From: Thermoleophilia bacterium
GTDB taxonomy: Bacteria > Actinomycetota > Thermoleophilia > Gaiellales > Gaiellaceae
Assembly (NCBI GenBank): GCA_023382435.1
Contig: JAHDVS010000009.1
Location: 20,299 to 84,298 of the forward strand
Reading direction: 5' to 3'
DNA length: 64,000 bases
A program made the translations under genes and the position numbers. The notes beneath the pieces were generated by a model. That model ran no database searches. It was not told where the DNA came from and worked only from the letters and a program-made list of their open reading frames with translations. Below are positions 48,968 to 57,432 of the stretch, piece by piece (the first letter of the stretch is position 1; the number at the start of each line of letters is the position of its first letter).

Positions 48968-49786
48968 CTAGCCGCCGCCCGGGCCCTTCGAAGCCTCGAG
49001 GAAGATCGCGAGCTCCCGAAGCTGGTCATCGCCGAGCGCTGCGAAGCCGGGCATGGGCGAGCCGGGGTTGACACAGGCCGGGCACTTGAGATGCTCGATC
49101 TGCCACTCGACGCCGCGGTTCTTCGCGCCGGCATCGGTCAGGTCGGGCGCCCCGAGCGCCTGCGCGCCCCCGCCGAGGTAGACATGGCAGTTGAGGCAGC
49201 CGGAGCCTGCGAACAGCTCGGCGCCGGGCTCTGCCTCGGCCGGGAGCTTGTTCTTCTCGATCCACTGCGGGACCTCGGCCAGCGCCTCGCTCGCGACGTT
49301 CTCCTTCGCGGTCGCGCCCTTCCAGGTCAGGACGGCCATGGAAGCGACGACGAGCGCGGCGGCGATCACCGCGATCGGGCGGCGCGACAGCCGCCGCTCC
49401 ATGCGCCGGTCGACGAACGGGAGCGCGATCAAGAGCAGGACCAGGATGGTCGGGATCCCGACCGTGCCGAGGATGACCGACTCCGGCCACTTGAAGATCC
49501 GCAGCAGGTAGAAGAGGAAGTAGAAGTACCAGTCGGGGCGCGGGACGAACGAGATCGTCCCCGGGTCGGCCTTCTCCGCGTAGCGGGGGCCGAGCAGCCC
49601 CGCGTCGCCGGGCTCCTCGCTGGTCGTGAAATACCAGATACAGGTGAGCCCGATGATCACGGCGACGACAACGAGCGCCATGATCGTGTCGTGGAACATC
49701 GCGTGCGGGTAGAACGGCTTGCCCCGCTCCTTGACGTCCTGCTTGTAGCGCGCGAACTCGGCGCGCCGTTCCTTCAGCGAGCTCAC
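48968..49786 (-). CDS. Menaquinol:cytochrome c reductase, cytochrome b C-terminal / cytochrome c fusion
   Basis: A 272-residue fusion. Residues 1-130 resemble subunit IV of b6f-type complexes: FYPHAMFHDTIMALVVV, then DPGTISFVPRPDWYFYFLFYLLR (the PDWY version of the PEWY Qo-site loop, residue 84 on), with three transmembrane helices. Residues 160-272 are a cytochrome c domain with one heme site CLNCH (C197, C200, H201) and an axial Met in GSPMPGF (M245). A second pair, CPAC (235-238), lacks the His and may form a disulfide. This is the QcrC layout of Bacillus. GTG 49786 overlaps the cytochrome b stop. Confidence 0.92.
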   Translation of the reverse strand: MSSLKERRAEFARYKQDVKERGKPFYPHAMFHDTIMALVVVAVIIGLTCIWYFTTSEEPGDAGLLGPRYAEKADPGTISFVPRPDWYFYFLFYLLRIFKWPESVILGTVGIPTILVLLLIALPFVDRRMERRLSRRPIAVIAAALVVASMAVLTWKGATAKENVASEALAEVPQWIEKNKLPAEAEPGAELFAGSGCLNCHVYLGGGAQALGAPDLTDAGAKNRGVEWQIEHLKCPACVNPGSPMPGFAALGDDQLRELAIFLEASKGPGGG

Positions 49787-50586
49787 CGGCCGCTCCTCCA
49801 GCCTCTGCGCGACCGCGGCTCGACGAGCCCCTGCCGCCGCGTCTCGGCCTCCGGATCGCGCTTACGCCCTGCCGCCTTGCGCGACCACGGCGGCGAGGTC
49901 ACGCCGAGGCGCATCACGAGATACAGGTGTAGGCCGATCAGGCCGATCAGACCGCCCGGGATCAGCAGCATGTGGATCGCGTAGAAGCGCGCCAGGGTCT
50001 CGGACCCGATCTCGGCGCCGCCGCGCAACACGTTCGCGAGGAACGGACCGACGAACGGGCCGCTCGCCTGGATGTTGATCCCGACGACGGTGGCCCAGTA
50101 GGAAGTCTGATCCCAGGGCAGCAGGTAGCCGGTGAAGCCCTCGAGCATGCCGAGCGCGAGCAGACCGACGCCGATCAGCCAGTTCAGCTCGCGCGGGTAC
50201 TTGTACGCGCCGAACAGGAACACCCGGCCCATGTGCAGGAAGAGCAGGATGATGAAGACGCTCGCGCCCCAGCGGTGCATGCCGCGCACGAGCCAGCCCC
50301 ACGTGAGCTCGTTCGTGATGAACTGGATCGACTCGTAGGCCTTGTCCGGGTCCGGCTTGTAGTACATGGCCAGGATCACGCCCGTGACGGCCTGGACGAT
50401 GAATGCGGTCAGCGCGGCCGAGCCGAGCGTCTGTGCCCAGCTGATGTCGGACGGGACGTTGCGGAAGAGGAAGTAGCGGATCCCGCCGACGAGGCCGGAG
50501 CGCTCCTCGACCCAGTTCACCGGAGCAAGCATGGCGGCCTCTGCCTGGCGGCGGCGGGCGTGGCGGCGGCGGTACGGAGCGCCCAT
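49783..50586 (-). CDS. Menaquinol:cytochrome c reductase, cytochrome b6-type subunit
   Basis: A 267-residue protein with four transmembrane helices. The heme b ligands are expected in RGMHRWGASVFIILLFLHMGR and in RFYAIHMLLIPGGLIGLIGLHLYL. TGYLLPWDQTSYWATVVG is a family signature. The core starts MLAPVNWVEERSGLVGGIRYFL; ATG 50586, two bases after the Rieske stop, adds an Arg-rich extension, and ATG 50532 is the alternative start. The split cytochrome b (b6 plus subunit IV) resembles Bacillus and b6f complexes. Confidence 0.92.
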   Translation of the reverse strand: MGAPYRRRHARRRQAEAAMLAPVNWVEERSGLVGGIRYFLFRNVPSDISWAQTLGSAALTAFIVQAVTGVILAMYYKPDPDKAYESIQFITNELTWGWLVRGMHRWGASVFIILLFLHMGRVFLFGAYKYPRELNWLIGVGLLALGMLEGFTGYLLPWDQTSYWATVVGINIQASGPFVGPFLANVLRGGAEIGSETLARFYAIHMLLIPGGLIGLIGLHLYLVMRLGVTSPPWSRKAAGRKRDPEAETRRQGLVEPRSRRGWRSGR

Positions 50587-50588
50587 CC

Positions 50589-51512
50589 TCAGCGGCCCAT
50601 GTTCGGCGTGAGGGGGTACATCCACTGCGTCGGCCCGTCGACGTGCTGGCCGGGGTCGTAGACGTCGTAGGCGGCGATCCTGGCGCTCGCGCCGGTGCCC
50701 TCGACCGTGCCGACGCTGTAGCGCTCACCGAGCACGAGGTTGCCGTCGGCGATCTTGAACGTGTAGCGGTCGAGGGCGCGGACGGGCGGGCCGGCGGTAC
50801 GGTTGCCCTCGATGTCGTACGACCCGCCGTGACACGGGCAGACGAAGCTCGCCGGCAAGGTGGGAATCAGTCGGACGGTGCCGCTCGACGTCTCGACCTC
50901 GACCGCCTCGTCGGCACTCGTCGGGCCGCCCGGCTGCGTCGGGCAGCCGAGATGGACGCAGCGATTCGAGATGATCGTGAAGCTCGGCGTCCCGTCGGCG
51001 AAGCCGTTGTTGCGGATGAAGACAGTGCGCGTCGAGACCTGCCCCTGCTCGGGCTTGGACATGAACGTCACGACCCGGAACTCCCCCTCGGGGTAGTTCT
51101 CGATCGGGCCGAGGTCGACGTCGTCGTCGCCCTGCCCGATGAACGTCGGGGCGATCGCGAAGCCGACGACGGGCGCGGTCACGGCGCCCCCGATCAGCGC
51201 GCCGATGCCGAGCGTCGACATCTCGAGGAACTTGTCGCGGCCGAAGCGCTCGCCATCGTCGTCGTCGTGCGCGGGGCGCGGCCGGGGCGCGGGCAGCCGA
51301 CCGCCGCGGACGACGTCGGCCACCCAGAGGAGGCCGAAGAGGACGGCGACGGCGCAGCCGATCCAGAACACCGGCCAGCTGACGACGACGCCGATCAAGA
51401 TCAGCGCCACGCCGATCGCGAACCCGAACGGCAGGAAGGTGGCGCCGGGCAGGGAGTGGGTTTGCCCGCTCCCAGGCGTCTCGCCCGCCGGCCCCTCGTC
51501 CTGACCTGCCAC
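50589..51512 (-). CDS. Rieske iron-sulfur subunit of the bc complex
   Basis: A 307-residue protein. Two N-terminal transmembrane helices (24-66) are followed by an acidic loop and a third helix (about 100-125) before the Rieske domain. The 2Fe-2S ligands are in CVHLGC (C185, H187) and CPCHGG (C225, H228). Three-helix Rieske proteins are known in actinobacterial bc complexes. GTG 51512 has a strong AAGGGAG ribosome binding site. This is the first gene of the quinone/bc operon, under the sigma-70-like promoter at 51576-51604. Confidence 0.93.
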   Translation of the reverse strand: MAGQDEGPAGETPGSGQTHSLPGATFLPFGFAIGVALILIGVVVSWPVFWIGCAVAVLFGLLWVADVVRGGRLPAPRPRPAHDDDDGERFGRDKFLEMSTLGIGALIGGAVTAPVVGFAIAPTFIGQGDDDVDLGPIENYPEGEFRVVTFMSKPEQGQVSTRTVFIRNNGFADGTPSFTIISNRCVHLGCPTQPGGPTSADEAVEVETSSGTVRLIPTLPASFVCPCHGGSYDIEGNRTAGPPVRALDRYTFKIADGNLVLGERYSVGTVEGTGASARIAAYDVYDPGQHVDGPTQWMYPLTPNMGR

Positions 51513-51575
51513 GCTCGTCTCCCTTCCCGATTACCCTGCTCGACCTACCGGTGCGGCAGCTTACAACCTTGCCGT

Positions 51576-51604
51576 ATTCAAGGGCGGCCGGAACCGGCTG
51601 TCAA
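51576..51604 (-). promoter_or_regulatory. Housekeeping-type promoter of the bc-complex/menaquinone operon
   Basis: On the minus strand a consensus TTGACA (51599-51604) is followed by exactly 17 nt and TTGAAT (51576-51581). Transcription would start near 51569, giving a 55-60 nt leader with a ribosome binding site. It is the only near-perfect -35/-10 pair I found. Confidence 0.6.
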
Positions 51605-51635
51605 CGACGTAACGGATGCAGCGAGCAACCCCACC

Positions 51636-53075
51636 TCAGGCCCCCGGCAGGCGGATGCCGTACTCCTCCCAGCGTCGGTCGACGAGGTCGCGCACCTCGG
51701 CGCTCATCACGATCGGCTCGGGCCAGGGCCGCGCACCCTCGGACTCCCACTTGTGGGTCGCGTCGATGCCCAGCTTGCCCCCGTAGCAGGGGAGGAGCGC
51801 GGCGTGATCGAGCTGGTCGAGCGGGCCCTCGGCGAGGACGACGTCGCGCTTCGGGTCGACGTTCGCGCACGCGTGGAAGAACACCCGGCCGTAGTCGTGG
51901 ACGTTCACGAAGTCGTCGACCACGATCACGCTCTTCGACAGGCTGAGCATCCCCAGCCCCCAGATCGCGTGCATCACTTTCCGTGCGTGCCCCGGATAGG
52001 CCTTGCGGATCGAGACGATCACGCAGTTGTGGAAGGCGCCTGCGATCGGAAGGTCGTAATCGACGATCTCGGGCACGGTCATGCGCACGGCCGGCAGGAA
52101 GATCCGCTCCGTCGCCTTCCCGAGCCACGCGTCCTCGGCCGGCGGCGCGCCGACCACGATCGAGGGGTAGATCGCGTCGTTGCGCATGGTCATGCACGTG
52201 AGCCGGAAGACCGGGAACGGCTCGCGCGGCGAGTAGTAGCCGGTGTGATCCCCGAACGGGCCTTCGACCGCCACGTCGCCGCGTTCGATGTAGCCCTCGA
52301 GCACGATCTCGGCGCGGGCGGGCACCTCGAGATCGACGGTCTTCGCGCGCACGAGCTCGACCGGCTCGCCGCGCAGGAACCCCGCGAGCATCAGCTCGTC
52401 GATGTGCTTGGGCAGCGGTGCGCTCGCGGCGTACGTCGTTACGGGATCCAGCCCGAGCGCAACCGCGACCTCGAGGCGCTCTCCCATGCCGCGCCAGTCG
52501 GCCGCCCCGTCCTTGTGCACCTGCCAGTGCATGAAGGTCGACCGTGCGTCGATCTTCTGCATCCGGTACATGCCGACGTTGCGCGATCCGGTCCGCGGAT
52601 CCTTCGTGATCACCGCCGGCAGCGTCACGAACGGCGCCGGGTCGCCGGGCCAGCAGTGCTGGATGGGCAGGAGACCGAGGTCGGGCTCGAGCACGACCTC
52701 CTGGCACGGCCCGCTGCGGACACTCCTCGGCAGCGAGTCGGCGAGGCGCTTGAGCTTCCCGAGCCCTTTGACCTTGTCGACCAGGCCCTGCGGCGGCTGC
52801 ATCTCGAGCACGTCCTCGAGCCTGCGCGCGACGTCGTCGAGGCTCGCGACCCCGAAAGCGAGGCACATCCTCCGCTCCGTGCCGAACTGGTTCACGAGCA
52901 ACCGGTGGGAGGTGCCGCGCGGTCGCTGGAACAACAGGGCCGGCCCGCCCGACTTGACGGTGCGGTCGACGATCTCGGTCGCCTCGAGGTACGGGTCCAC
53001 CTCCGCCTCGACCCGAACGAGCTCTCCCTCGCGTTCGAGGCAGGCGATCCAGTCCCGCAGGTCGGCGAAGGCCAC
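51636..53075 (-). CDS. UbiD-family prFMN-dependent decarboxylase
   Basis: A 479-residue protein. LRDWIACLEREGELVRVEAEVDP at the N-terminus, GMYRMQKIDARSTFMHWQVHKDG near residue 168 (the prFMN/metal site), GEPVELVRAKTVDLEVPARAEIVLEG near residue 234, and GPFGDHTGYYSP near residue 272 (with catalytic acids nearby) are UbiD signatures. Given mqn and ubiX genes next door, it is likely the futalosine-pathway decarboxylase rather than a ubiquinone enzyme. GTG 53075 has a TAGACT box 6 nt upstream. The 122-nt gap downstream holds the bc-operon promoter. Confidence 0.9.
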   Translation of the reverse strand: MAFADLRDWIACLEREGELVRVEAEVDPYLEATEIVDRTVKSGGPALLFQRPRGTSHRLLVNQFGTERRMCLAFGVASLDDVARRLEDVLEMQPPQGLVDKVKGLGKLKRLADSLPRSVRSGPCQEVVLEPDLGLLPIQHCWPGDPAPFVTLPAVITKDPRTGSRNVGMYRMQKIDARSTFMHWQVHKDGAADWRGMGERLEVAVALGLDPVTTYAASAPLPKHIDELMLAGFLRGEPVELVRAKTVDLEVPARAEIVLEGYIERGDVAVEGPFGDHTGYYSPREPFPVFRLTCMTMRNDAIYPSIVVGAPPAEDAWLGKATERIFLPAVRMTVPEIVDYDLPIAGAFHNCVIVSIRKAYPGHARKVMHAIWGLGMLSLSKSVIVVDDFVNVHDYGRVFFHACANVDPKRDVVLAEGPLDQLDHAALLPCYGGKLGIDATHKWESEGARPWPEPIVMSAEVRDLVDRRWEEYGIRLPGA

Positions 53076-53081
53076 CGCGCG

Positions 53082-53087
53082 AGTCTA
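53082..53087 (-). promoter_or_regulatory. Candidate -10 box (TAGACT) of the ubiD-like gene
   Basis: On the minus strand TAGACT is 6 nt before GTG 53075. Confidence 0.5.
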
Positions 53088-53104
53088 GCGACGCGCGGAC
53101 GCTG

Positions 53105-53266
53105 CTACCGGCGGCGGCGGTGCGACAGGACCTTCGAGAGCCCGCCGAGCGCGATCACTCCGACGAAGATCAGGCCCACGACGAGCATGGAGAGGACGAT
53201 GTCTCGCCCTTCCTGGTCGGGAGTCTTCGACGACGCAAGGAGGATCGCGCTGAGGATGTGATCCAT
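53105..53266 (-). CDS. Small single-pass membrane protein
   Basis: A 53-residue protein: a short N-terminal hydrophobic part (HILSAILLASS), an acidic TPDQEGRDI, one clear transmembrane helix (VLSMLVVGLIFVGVIALGG) and a basic end (SKVLSHRRRR), which predicts an N-out/C-in topology. It matches no family I can name. ATG 53266 is supported by a TAAGAT box 10 nt upstream. It lies between ubiD and the gene after hemL, so a link with the respiratory genes is possible but unproven. Confidence 0.55.
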   Translation of the reverse strand: MDHILSAILLASSKTPDQEGRDIVLSMLVVGLIFVGVIALGGLSKVLSHRRRR

Positions 53267-53276
53267 CGCGACGCCG

Positions 53277-53282
53277 ATCTTA
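53277..53282 (-). promoter_or_regulatory. Candidate -10 box (TAAGAT) of the small membrane protein gene
   Basis: On the minus strand TAAGAT is 10 nt before the ATG at 53266. Confidence 0.4.
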
Positions 53283-53816
53283 CTCGACCCGCGCGCGATG
53301 GGTTGCGAGAGCGCGCTCGACCGCGTCACGACCGGCAACGTCGATCGCGAGCAGCCGGAGCGGCCCCGGGTCACGCCGGAGCCGTAACGCCTCGCGGGCC
53401 GCCTCCAGGCGCTCCCCTCCGGTGCCGAGCAGCGCCGACGTGGCAGCCCACGCGGCCCCGTCCGGGTCGCCGCCCGCGCGCTCCGCGCGGGCCTGCATGC
53501 AGAGCGAGATCAGCTCGGCGAGGTCAGCGACGGCGGCGACGTCGTCGTGGGCGGACAGCCGGACGAGACCGTGCGCGTACAGGTAGTCACCGAGGAGCAC
53601 CGCGGCATCGCGATCCCCGGGCGAGAACAACCGCGGCCGCCCGTAGTGCAGGAGATAGCCCTCGTAGATCGACTCGAGCGCGAGCGCGTAGCGCTCCTCG
53701 CAGAGTGCCGAGAAGACCGCCACCGGCTCCTGCTCGCCCGCGGAGCGCAAAGCGGCGCTCCAGAGCGGGCTCTCGGCGGCGGCCTCCCGTGCGATCGTCG
53801 CGAAGACGTCCGTCAC
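53280..53816 (-). CDS. Unknown all-helical protein downstream of hemL
   Basis: A 178-residue protein with many helices and no signal peptide. AVLLGDYLYAHGLVRLSAHDD near residue 70 looks like a short piece of the polyprenyl synthase fold (GDYL.A..), but both Asp-rich motifs are absent, so it is not an active prenyltransferase. GTG 53816 overlaps the hemL stop (GTGA), so it is translated with hemL. Function unknown. Confidence 0.6.
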   Translation of the reverse strand: MTDVFATIAREAAAESPLWSAALRSAGEQEPVAVFSALCEERYALALESIYEGYLLHYGRPRLFSPGDRDAAVLLGDYLYAHGLVRLSAHDDVAAVADLAELISLCMQARAERAGGDPDGAAWAATSALLGTGGERLEAAREALRLRRDPGPLRLLAIDVAGRDAVERALATHRARVE

Positions 53817-55090
53817 GCGAACAGCTCCGCCGCCGCGGCGACGGTGCGCTCGATCTCGGCCTCCCCGTGGGCGGTGGAGACGAACAGCGCCTCGAACTGG
53901 GAGGGCGCGACGTAGACGCCCCTGTCGAGGAAGTGCCGAAACAGGGCCCCGTAGCGCTCGGTGTCGGCGGCGGCGGCCGTGTCGAAGTCGCGCACCGGCC
54001 CGGGGTGGCAGAAAAGCGTGGCCATCGCCCCGACCCGCTGCACGCAGGCAGGCGCTCCGGCCACCGCCTCGCGCAGCCCCGCCTCGAGCGCGGCACCCGA
54101 CGCCTCGAGCCGCTCGTAGACGGCCGGGTCGCGCAGCCGGCGCAGCACGACGAGCGCGGCCGCGGTCGCGAGCGGGTTGCCGGAGAGCGTCCCCGCCTGG
54201 TAGACGGCGCCTCCGGGCGCGAGCTGCTCCATCACCTCGGCACGGCCGCCGAAGGCCGCGAGCGGCAGCCCGCCGCCGGCGATCTTGCCGAGCACGGTCA
54301 GGTCGGGCCGCACACCGAAGCGCTCCTGGGCGCCGCCGCGAGCGACCCGGAAGCCGCTGATCACCTCGTCGAAGATGAGCAGGGCGCCGCTCGCGTCGCA
54401 GAGCGCGCGCAGGGCTTCCAGGAAGCCGGGAGCGGGCGGGACGACGCCCATGTTGCCGGGGACGGGCTCGACGAGGATCGCGGCCAGCCCCTCGCCGTAG
54501 CGCTCGACGGCCGCGGCGACGGCGTCCACGTCGTTGAACGGGCAAACGACCGTGTCGGCAGTGGCGCCGGTCGGAACTCCCGGCGAGGAGGGGATGCCGA
54601 GCGTCGCGAGCCCGGAGCCCGCGCTAGCGAGCAGCGCGTCGGCGTGGCCGTGGTAGCAGCCGGCGAACTTGAGCACCCGGTCGCGCCGGGTGGCGCCGCG
54701 GGCAAGCCGTAGCGCGCTCATCGCCGCCTCGGTGCCCGACGAGACCAGCCGCACCTGCTCGATCGAGGGGACGGCGTCGACGATCTCCGCCGCCAGCTCG
54801 ACCTCCCGCTCGGTCGGCGCGCCGAACGTCGTCCCCCCCACGGCGGCGTCCTGGACGGCAGCGACGACCTCGGCGTCCGCGTGGCCGAACACGAGCGGTC
54901 CCCACGACATCACCCAGTCCACGTACCGGTTCCCGTCCTCGTCCTCGACGTACGCGCCCTCGCCGCGGCGCAGGAACAGCGGTGCCTCGAGGCCCACGGA
55001 GCGCATCGCGCGCACGGGCGAGTTGACACCACCCGGGATCAGCTGGCGCGCGCGGCGGTAGAGCTCGGCGCTACGGGACATCTCGGGCAC
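53813..55090 (-). CDS. hemL: Glutamate-1-semialdehyde 2,1-aminomutase
   Basis: A 425-residue PLP enzyme. It has LIPGGVNSPVRAMRSVG near residue 17, SSGTEAAMSALRLARG near residue 116, GCYHGHADALLASAGSG near residue 143, IFDEVISGFRVA near residue 238 and the PLP lysine in LGKIAGGGLPLAAFGG near residue 266. It makes 5-aminolevulinate in the C5 pathway of heme synthesis. GTG 55090 or the in-frame ATG 55081 may be the start. hemB lies directly upstream, 27 nt away. Confidence 0.95.
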   Translation of the reverse strand: MPEMSRSAELYRRARQLIPGGVNSPVRAMRSVGLEAPLFLRRGEGAYVEDEDGNRYVDWVMSWGPLVFGHADAEVVAAVQDAAVGGTTFGAPTEREVELAAEIVDAVPSIEQVRLVSSGTEAAMSALRLARGATRRDRVLKFAGCYHGHADALLASAGSGLATLGIPSSPGVPTGATADTVVCPFNDVDAVAAAVERYGEGLAAILVEPVPGNMGVVPPAPGFLEALRALCDASGALLIFDEVISGFRVARGGAQERFGVRPDLTVLGKIAGGGLPLAAFGGRAEVMEQLAPGGAVYQAGTLSGNPLATAAALVVLRRLRDPAVYERLEASGAALEAGLREAVAGAPACVQRVGAMATLFCHPGPVRDFDTAAAADTERYGALFRHFLDRGVYVAPSQFEALFVSTAHGEAEIERTVAAAAELFA

Positions 55091-55117
55091 GGGCGGCCTA
55101 CCCGCGTCCCGTCTCGC

Positions 55118-56089
55118 TCATAACCACGCCGCCGCCTCCTTGGCCCAGTAGGTGAAGATCACGTCGGCCCCGGCGCGCTTGATCGCGAGCAGGCTCTCGA
55201 TCGCCGCCTGCCGCTCGTCGAGCCAGCCGCTCGCTGCCGCCGCCTTCACCATCGCGTACTCGCCGCTGACGTTGTACGCGGCGAGCGGAACGTCGAAGCG
55301 ATCGCGGACGGAGCGGATCACGTCCAGGTACGGGAGCGCGGGCTTGACCATGATCATGTCGGCACCCTCGCCGATGTCGAGCGCGCACTCCCGCAGCGCT
55401 TCCCGGAGATTCGCGGGATCCATCTGGTAGCTGCGGCGATCACCGAACGCGGGCGCGGAGTCCGCGACCTCCCGGAAGGGGCCGTAGAAGGCGGACGCGA
55501 ACTTCGCCGAGTAGGCGATCACCGGGACGCTCTCGCGACCGGCGGCGTCGAGAGCGGACCGGATCGCTCCCACGCGCCCGTCCATCATGTCGCTCGGCGC
55601 GACCGCATCGGCTCCGGCCTCGACGTGCGAGACCGCCGTCCGCGCGAGCAGCTCGAGGCTCGGATCGTTCAGCACCTCGCCGCCCTCGATCACGCCGCAG
55701 TGACCGTGTGACGTGTACTCGCACAGGCAGACATCGGTGATCAGAACGAGCTCGGGCAGGCGTCGCCTGAGTTCCCGCAGCGCCCGCTGGACGATCCCGT
55801 CGTCCGCGTACGCGCCGGAGCCGACGGCGTCCTTCTCCTCGGGGATCCCGAACAGGAGCACCGCCGGCACGCCGAGACGATGCGCTTCCTCGGCCTCGTC
55901 GCAGAGGACGTCGACCGAGCGGCGACCGATCCCCTGCAGCCCCTCGAGCGGCTCCGTCACGCCCTCGCCCGGGCAGACGAACAGTGGGTAGGCGAGATCG
56001 CCGACGTCGAGCGAGGTCTCGCGCACGAGAGCGCGCAACCCCGGTGTTCGCCGCAGCCGCCGCAGCCGCGTGGTCGGGAACGCGCTCAT
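55118..56089 (-). CDS. hemB: Delta-aminolevulinic acid dehydratase (porphobilinogen synthase)
   Basis: A 323-residue enzyme. The N-terminus [22 protein letters not shown] is typical. The cysteine-rich segment [13 protein letters not shown] near residue 119 shows the Zn-binding type. Schiff-base lysines are in [15 protein letters not shown] near residue 195 and [10 protein letters not shown] near residue 250. It condenses two aminolevulinates to porphobilinogen. ATG 56089 overlaps the stop of the upstream ABC permease gene by 4 nt, so heme genes and the exporter are co-transcribed. Confidence 0.95.
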   Translation of the reverse strand: MSAFPTTRLRRLRRTPGLRALVRETSLDVGDLAYPLFVCPGEGVTEPLEGLQGIGRRSVDVLCDEAEEAHRLGVPAVLLFGIPEEKDAVGSGAYADDGIVQRALRELRRRLPELVLITDVCLCEYTSHGHCGVIEGGEVLNDPSLELLARTAVSHVEAGADAVAPSDMMDGRVGAIRSALDAAGRESVPVIAYSAKFASAFYGPFREVADSAPAFGDRRSYQMDPANLREALRECALDIGEGADMIMVKPALPYLDVIRSVRDRFDVPLAAYNVSGEYAMVKAAAASGWLDERQAAIESLLAIKRAGADVIFTYWAKEAAAWL

Positions 56090-57432
56090 GTCAGCAATCT
56101 TCGCACGGACACGCGTGCCACGACGCCGTACGCGGCCGCGAGCCCGATCAGCCACCCCGCCTCCCGGGCGATCGTCGCGGCCGGGTCGGCGTCGGAGAGG
56201 GTCGCCGACAGGAGCTGCGCCCCGTGGGTGAACGGAAACGCGGCGGAGATCCAGCCGACCGAGGGGATCACGCTGGTCGGTACCAGCCCGAGCAGCATGA
56301 TCGGCAGCGCGACGAGGAACGCGACGAGCGTGGCGGCGCGGGCCTCGCGTGCGACCGCCCCGATCACGACCCCGAGCGCTCCGAACGCTGCCGCTGCGAG
56401 AAGCAGGCCGGCGACGATGATCGGGAAGCGCGCCCACGGCTCGCCGCCGGCGACATCGCCGAGCTCGACCGCGAGGCCGAACGCGAGCGCGAGCAGGGTC
56501 CCGATCGACCCGGCCACGATCGCCACGAACACGACCTTCTCGACGACCAGCTCGCCGAGCCCGACGAGCCCGCGGGCGAGCCGGCCGAGCACGTTCTCGT
56601 CGCGCTCCGAGGCAATCCCGGCGGCCGCGAGGAGCAGCGCCACGAACCCGAGCGTCAGCGCGAGCCCGTACGCCTGCACGCTCGCGGAGAGCAGAATGGC
56701 GCGCCCGCCGCTTCGCTCCTCCACCAGCTCGATCGGGTTCGCCGTTGCCCGCAGCGGCTGCTCGATGTTCTCGACCGCCGTCTGCGACTGGCGGATGAAG
56801 TCGGCGAGCTCGGCCGCCTCGGCCGCCACCGCCGGATCCGGCGACAGCGCGAGCTTCTCCAACCGGCGGCCGGCCTCCTCGAGCCCGATGATGTCGAACT
56901 GGATGTCGAATAGCTCGCCCTTGCCACCGTTCAGAAGCGCGTCGATCGCCCGCAGATCGCCCTCGATGAACGCCGACTGGAGCTCACGGTTGACCGCGTA
57001 GACGAGCGCCTGCACTTTCTCCACGATCCGGTTCGCGAGCGCGCTCTCGGTCGTCAGCAGCGTCACCGAGGGCGCCGTGATCATTCCCTTCAGCTTCCGC
57101 TCGAAACCCTCGGGGATGACGAGCACGCCGAGCACGTCCCCGTTTGCGAGCTGACGGCCGGCCTCGGCGGCGTCGAGCCTGACGAGGTCGACGTCTTCCG
57201 CGGCGCGGTCGAAGATCCGCTGGACGTCGAAGTGCTCGCCGCCGACGACCAGCTCGGCCGGAAGCCCGTCCTCGTCGACGAGGGCTACCCGGGGCCGGTC
57301 GCCCGCGTAGCGCACGACGAGCCCGACGATCAGGGCAATCACGAGCGGGTAGAGGACGAGCGCGGCCAGCACGGCGGGCGAGCGGAGCAGGACGCGGAGA
57401 TCCTTCCCGAGCAGAAAGCGGGCGCGCCTCAT
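56086..57432 (-). CDS. ABC-2 type exporter permease
   Basis: A 448-residue protein. One N-terminal transmembrane helix ([19 protein letters not shown]) is followed by a large external domain (residues 45-245) with [14 protein letters not shown], and then five to six helices to the end. This layout is that of ABC-2 permeases such as NatB or YhgE-like proteins. It pairs with the ATPase encoded just upstream (4-nt overlap). The substrate is unknown; lying in front of hemB it could export a heme-related or toxic compound, which is speculation. Confidence 0.82.
   Translation of the reverse strand: MRRARFLLGKDLRVLLRSPAVLAALVLYPLVIALIVGLVVRYAGDRPRVALVDEDGLPAELVVGGEHFDVQRIFDRAAEDVDLVRLDAAEAGRQLANGDVLGVLVIPEGFERKLKGMITAPSVTLLTTESALANRIVEKVQALVYAVNRELQSAFIEGDLRAIDALLNGGKGELFDIQFDIIGLEEAGRRLEKLALSPDPAVAAEAAELADFIRQSQTAVENIEQPLRATANPIELVEERSGGRAILLSASVQAYGLALTLGFVALLLAAAGIASERDENVLGRLARGLVGLGELVVEKVVFVAIVAGSIGTLLALAFGLAVELGDVAGGEPWARFPIIVAGLLLAAAAFGALGVVIGAVAREARAATLVAFLVALPIMLLGLVPTSVIPSVGWISAAFPFTHGAQLLSATLSDADPAATIAREAGWLIGLAAAYGVVARVSVRRLLT

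Noticed and set aside
49067..49072. A second TTGACA
   Set aside because: It lies inside the cytochrome b/c gene with no suitable partner box or downstream plus-strand gene.
50643..53261. A plus-strand open frame of about 870 codons opposite the Rieske and UbiD genes
   Set aside because: The minus strand encodes clear conserved families there; the plus frame has low-complexity Arg/Asp/His-rich sequence only.
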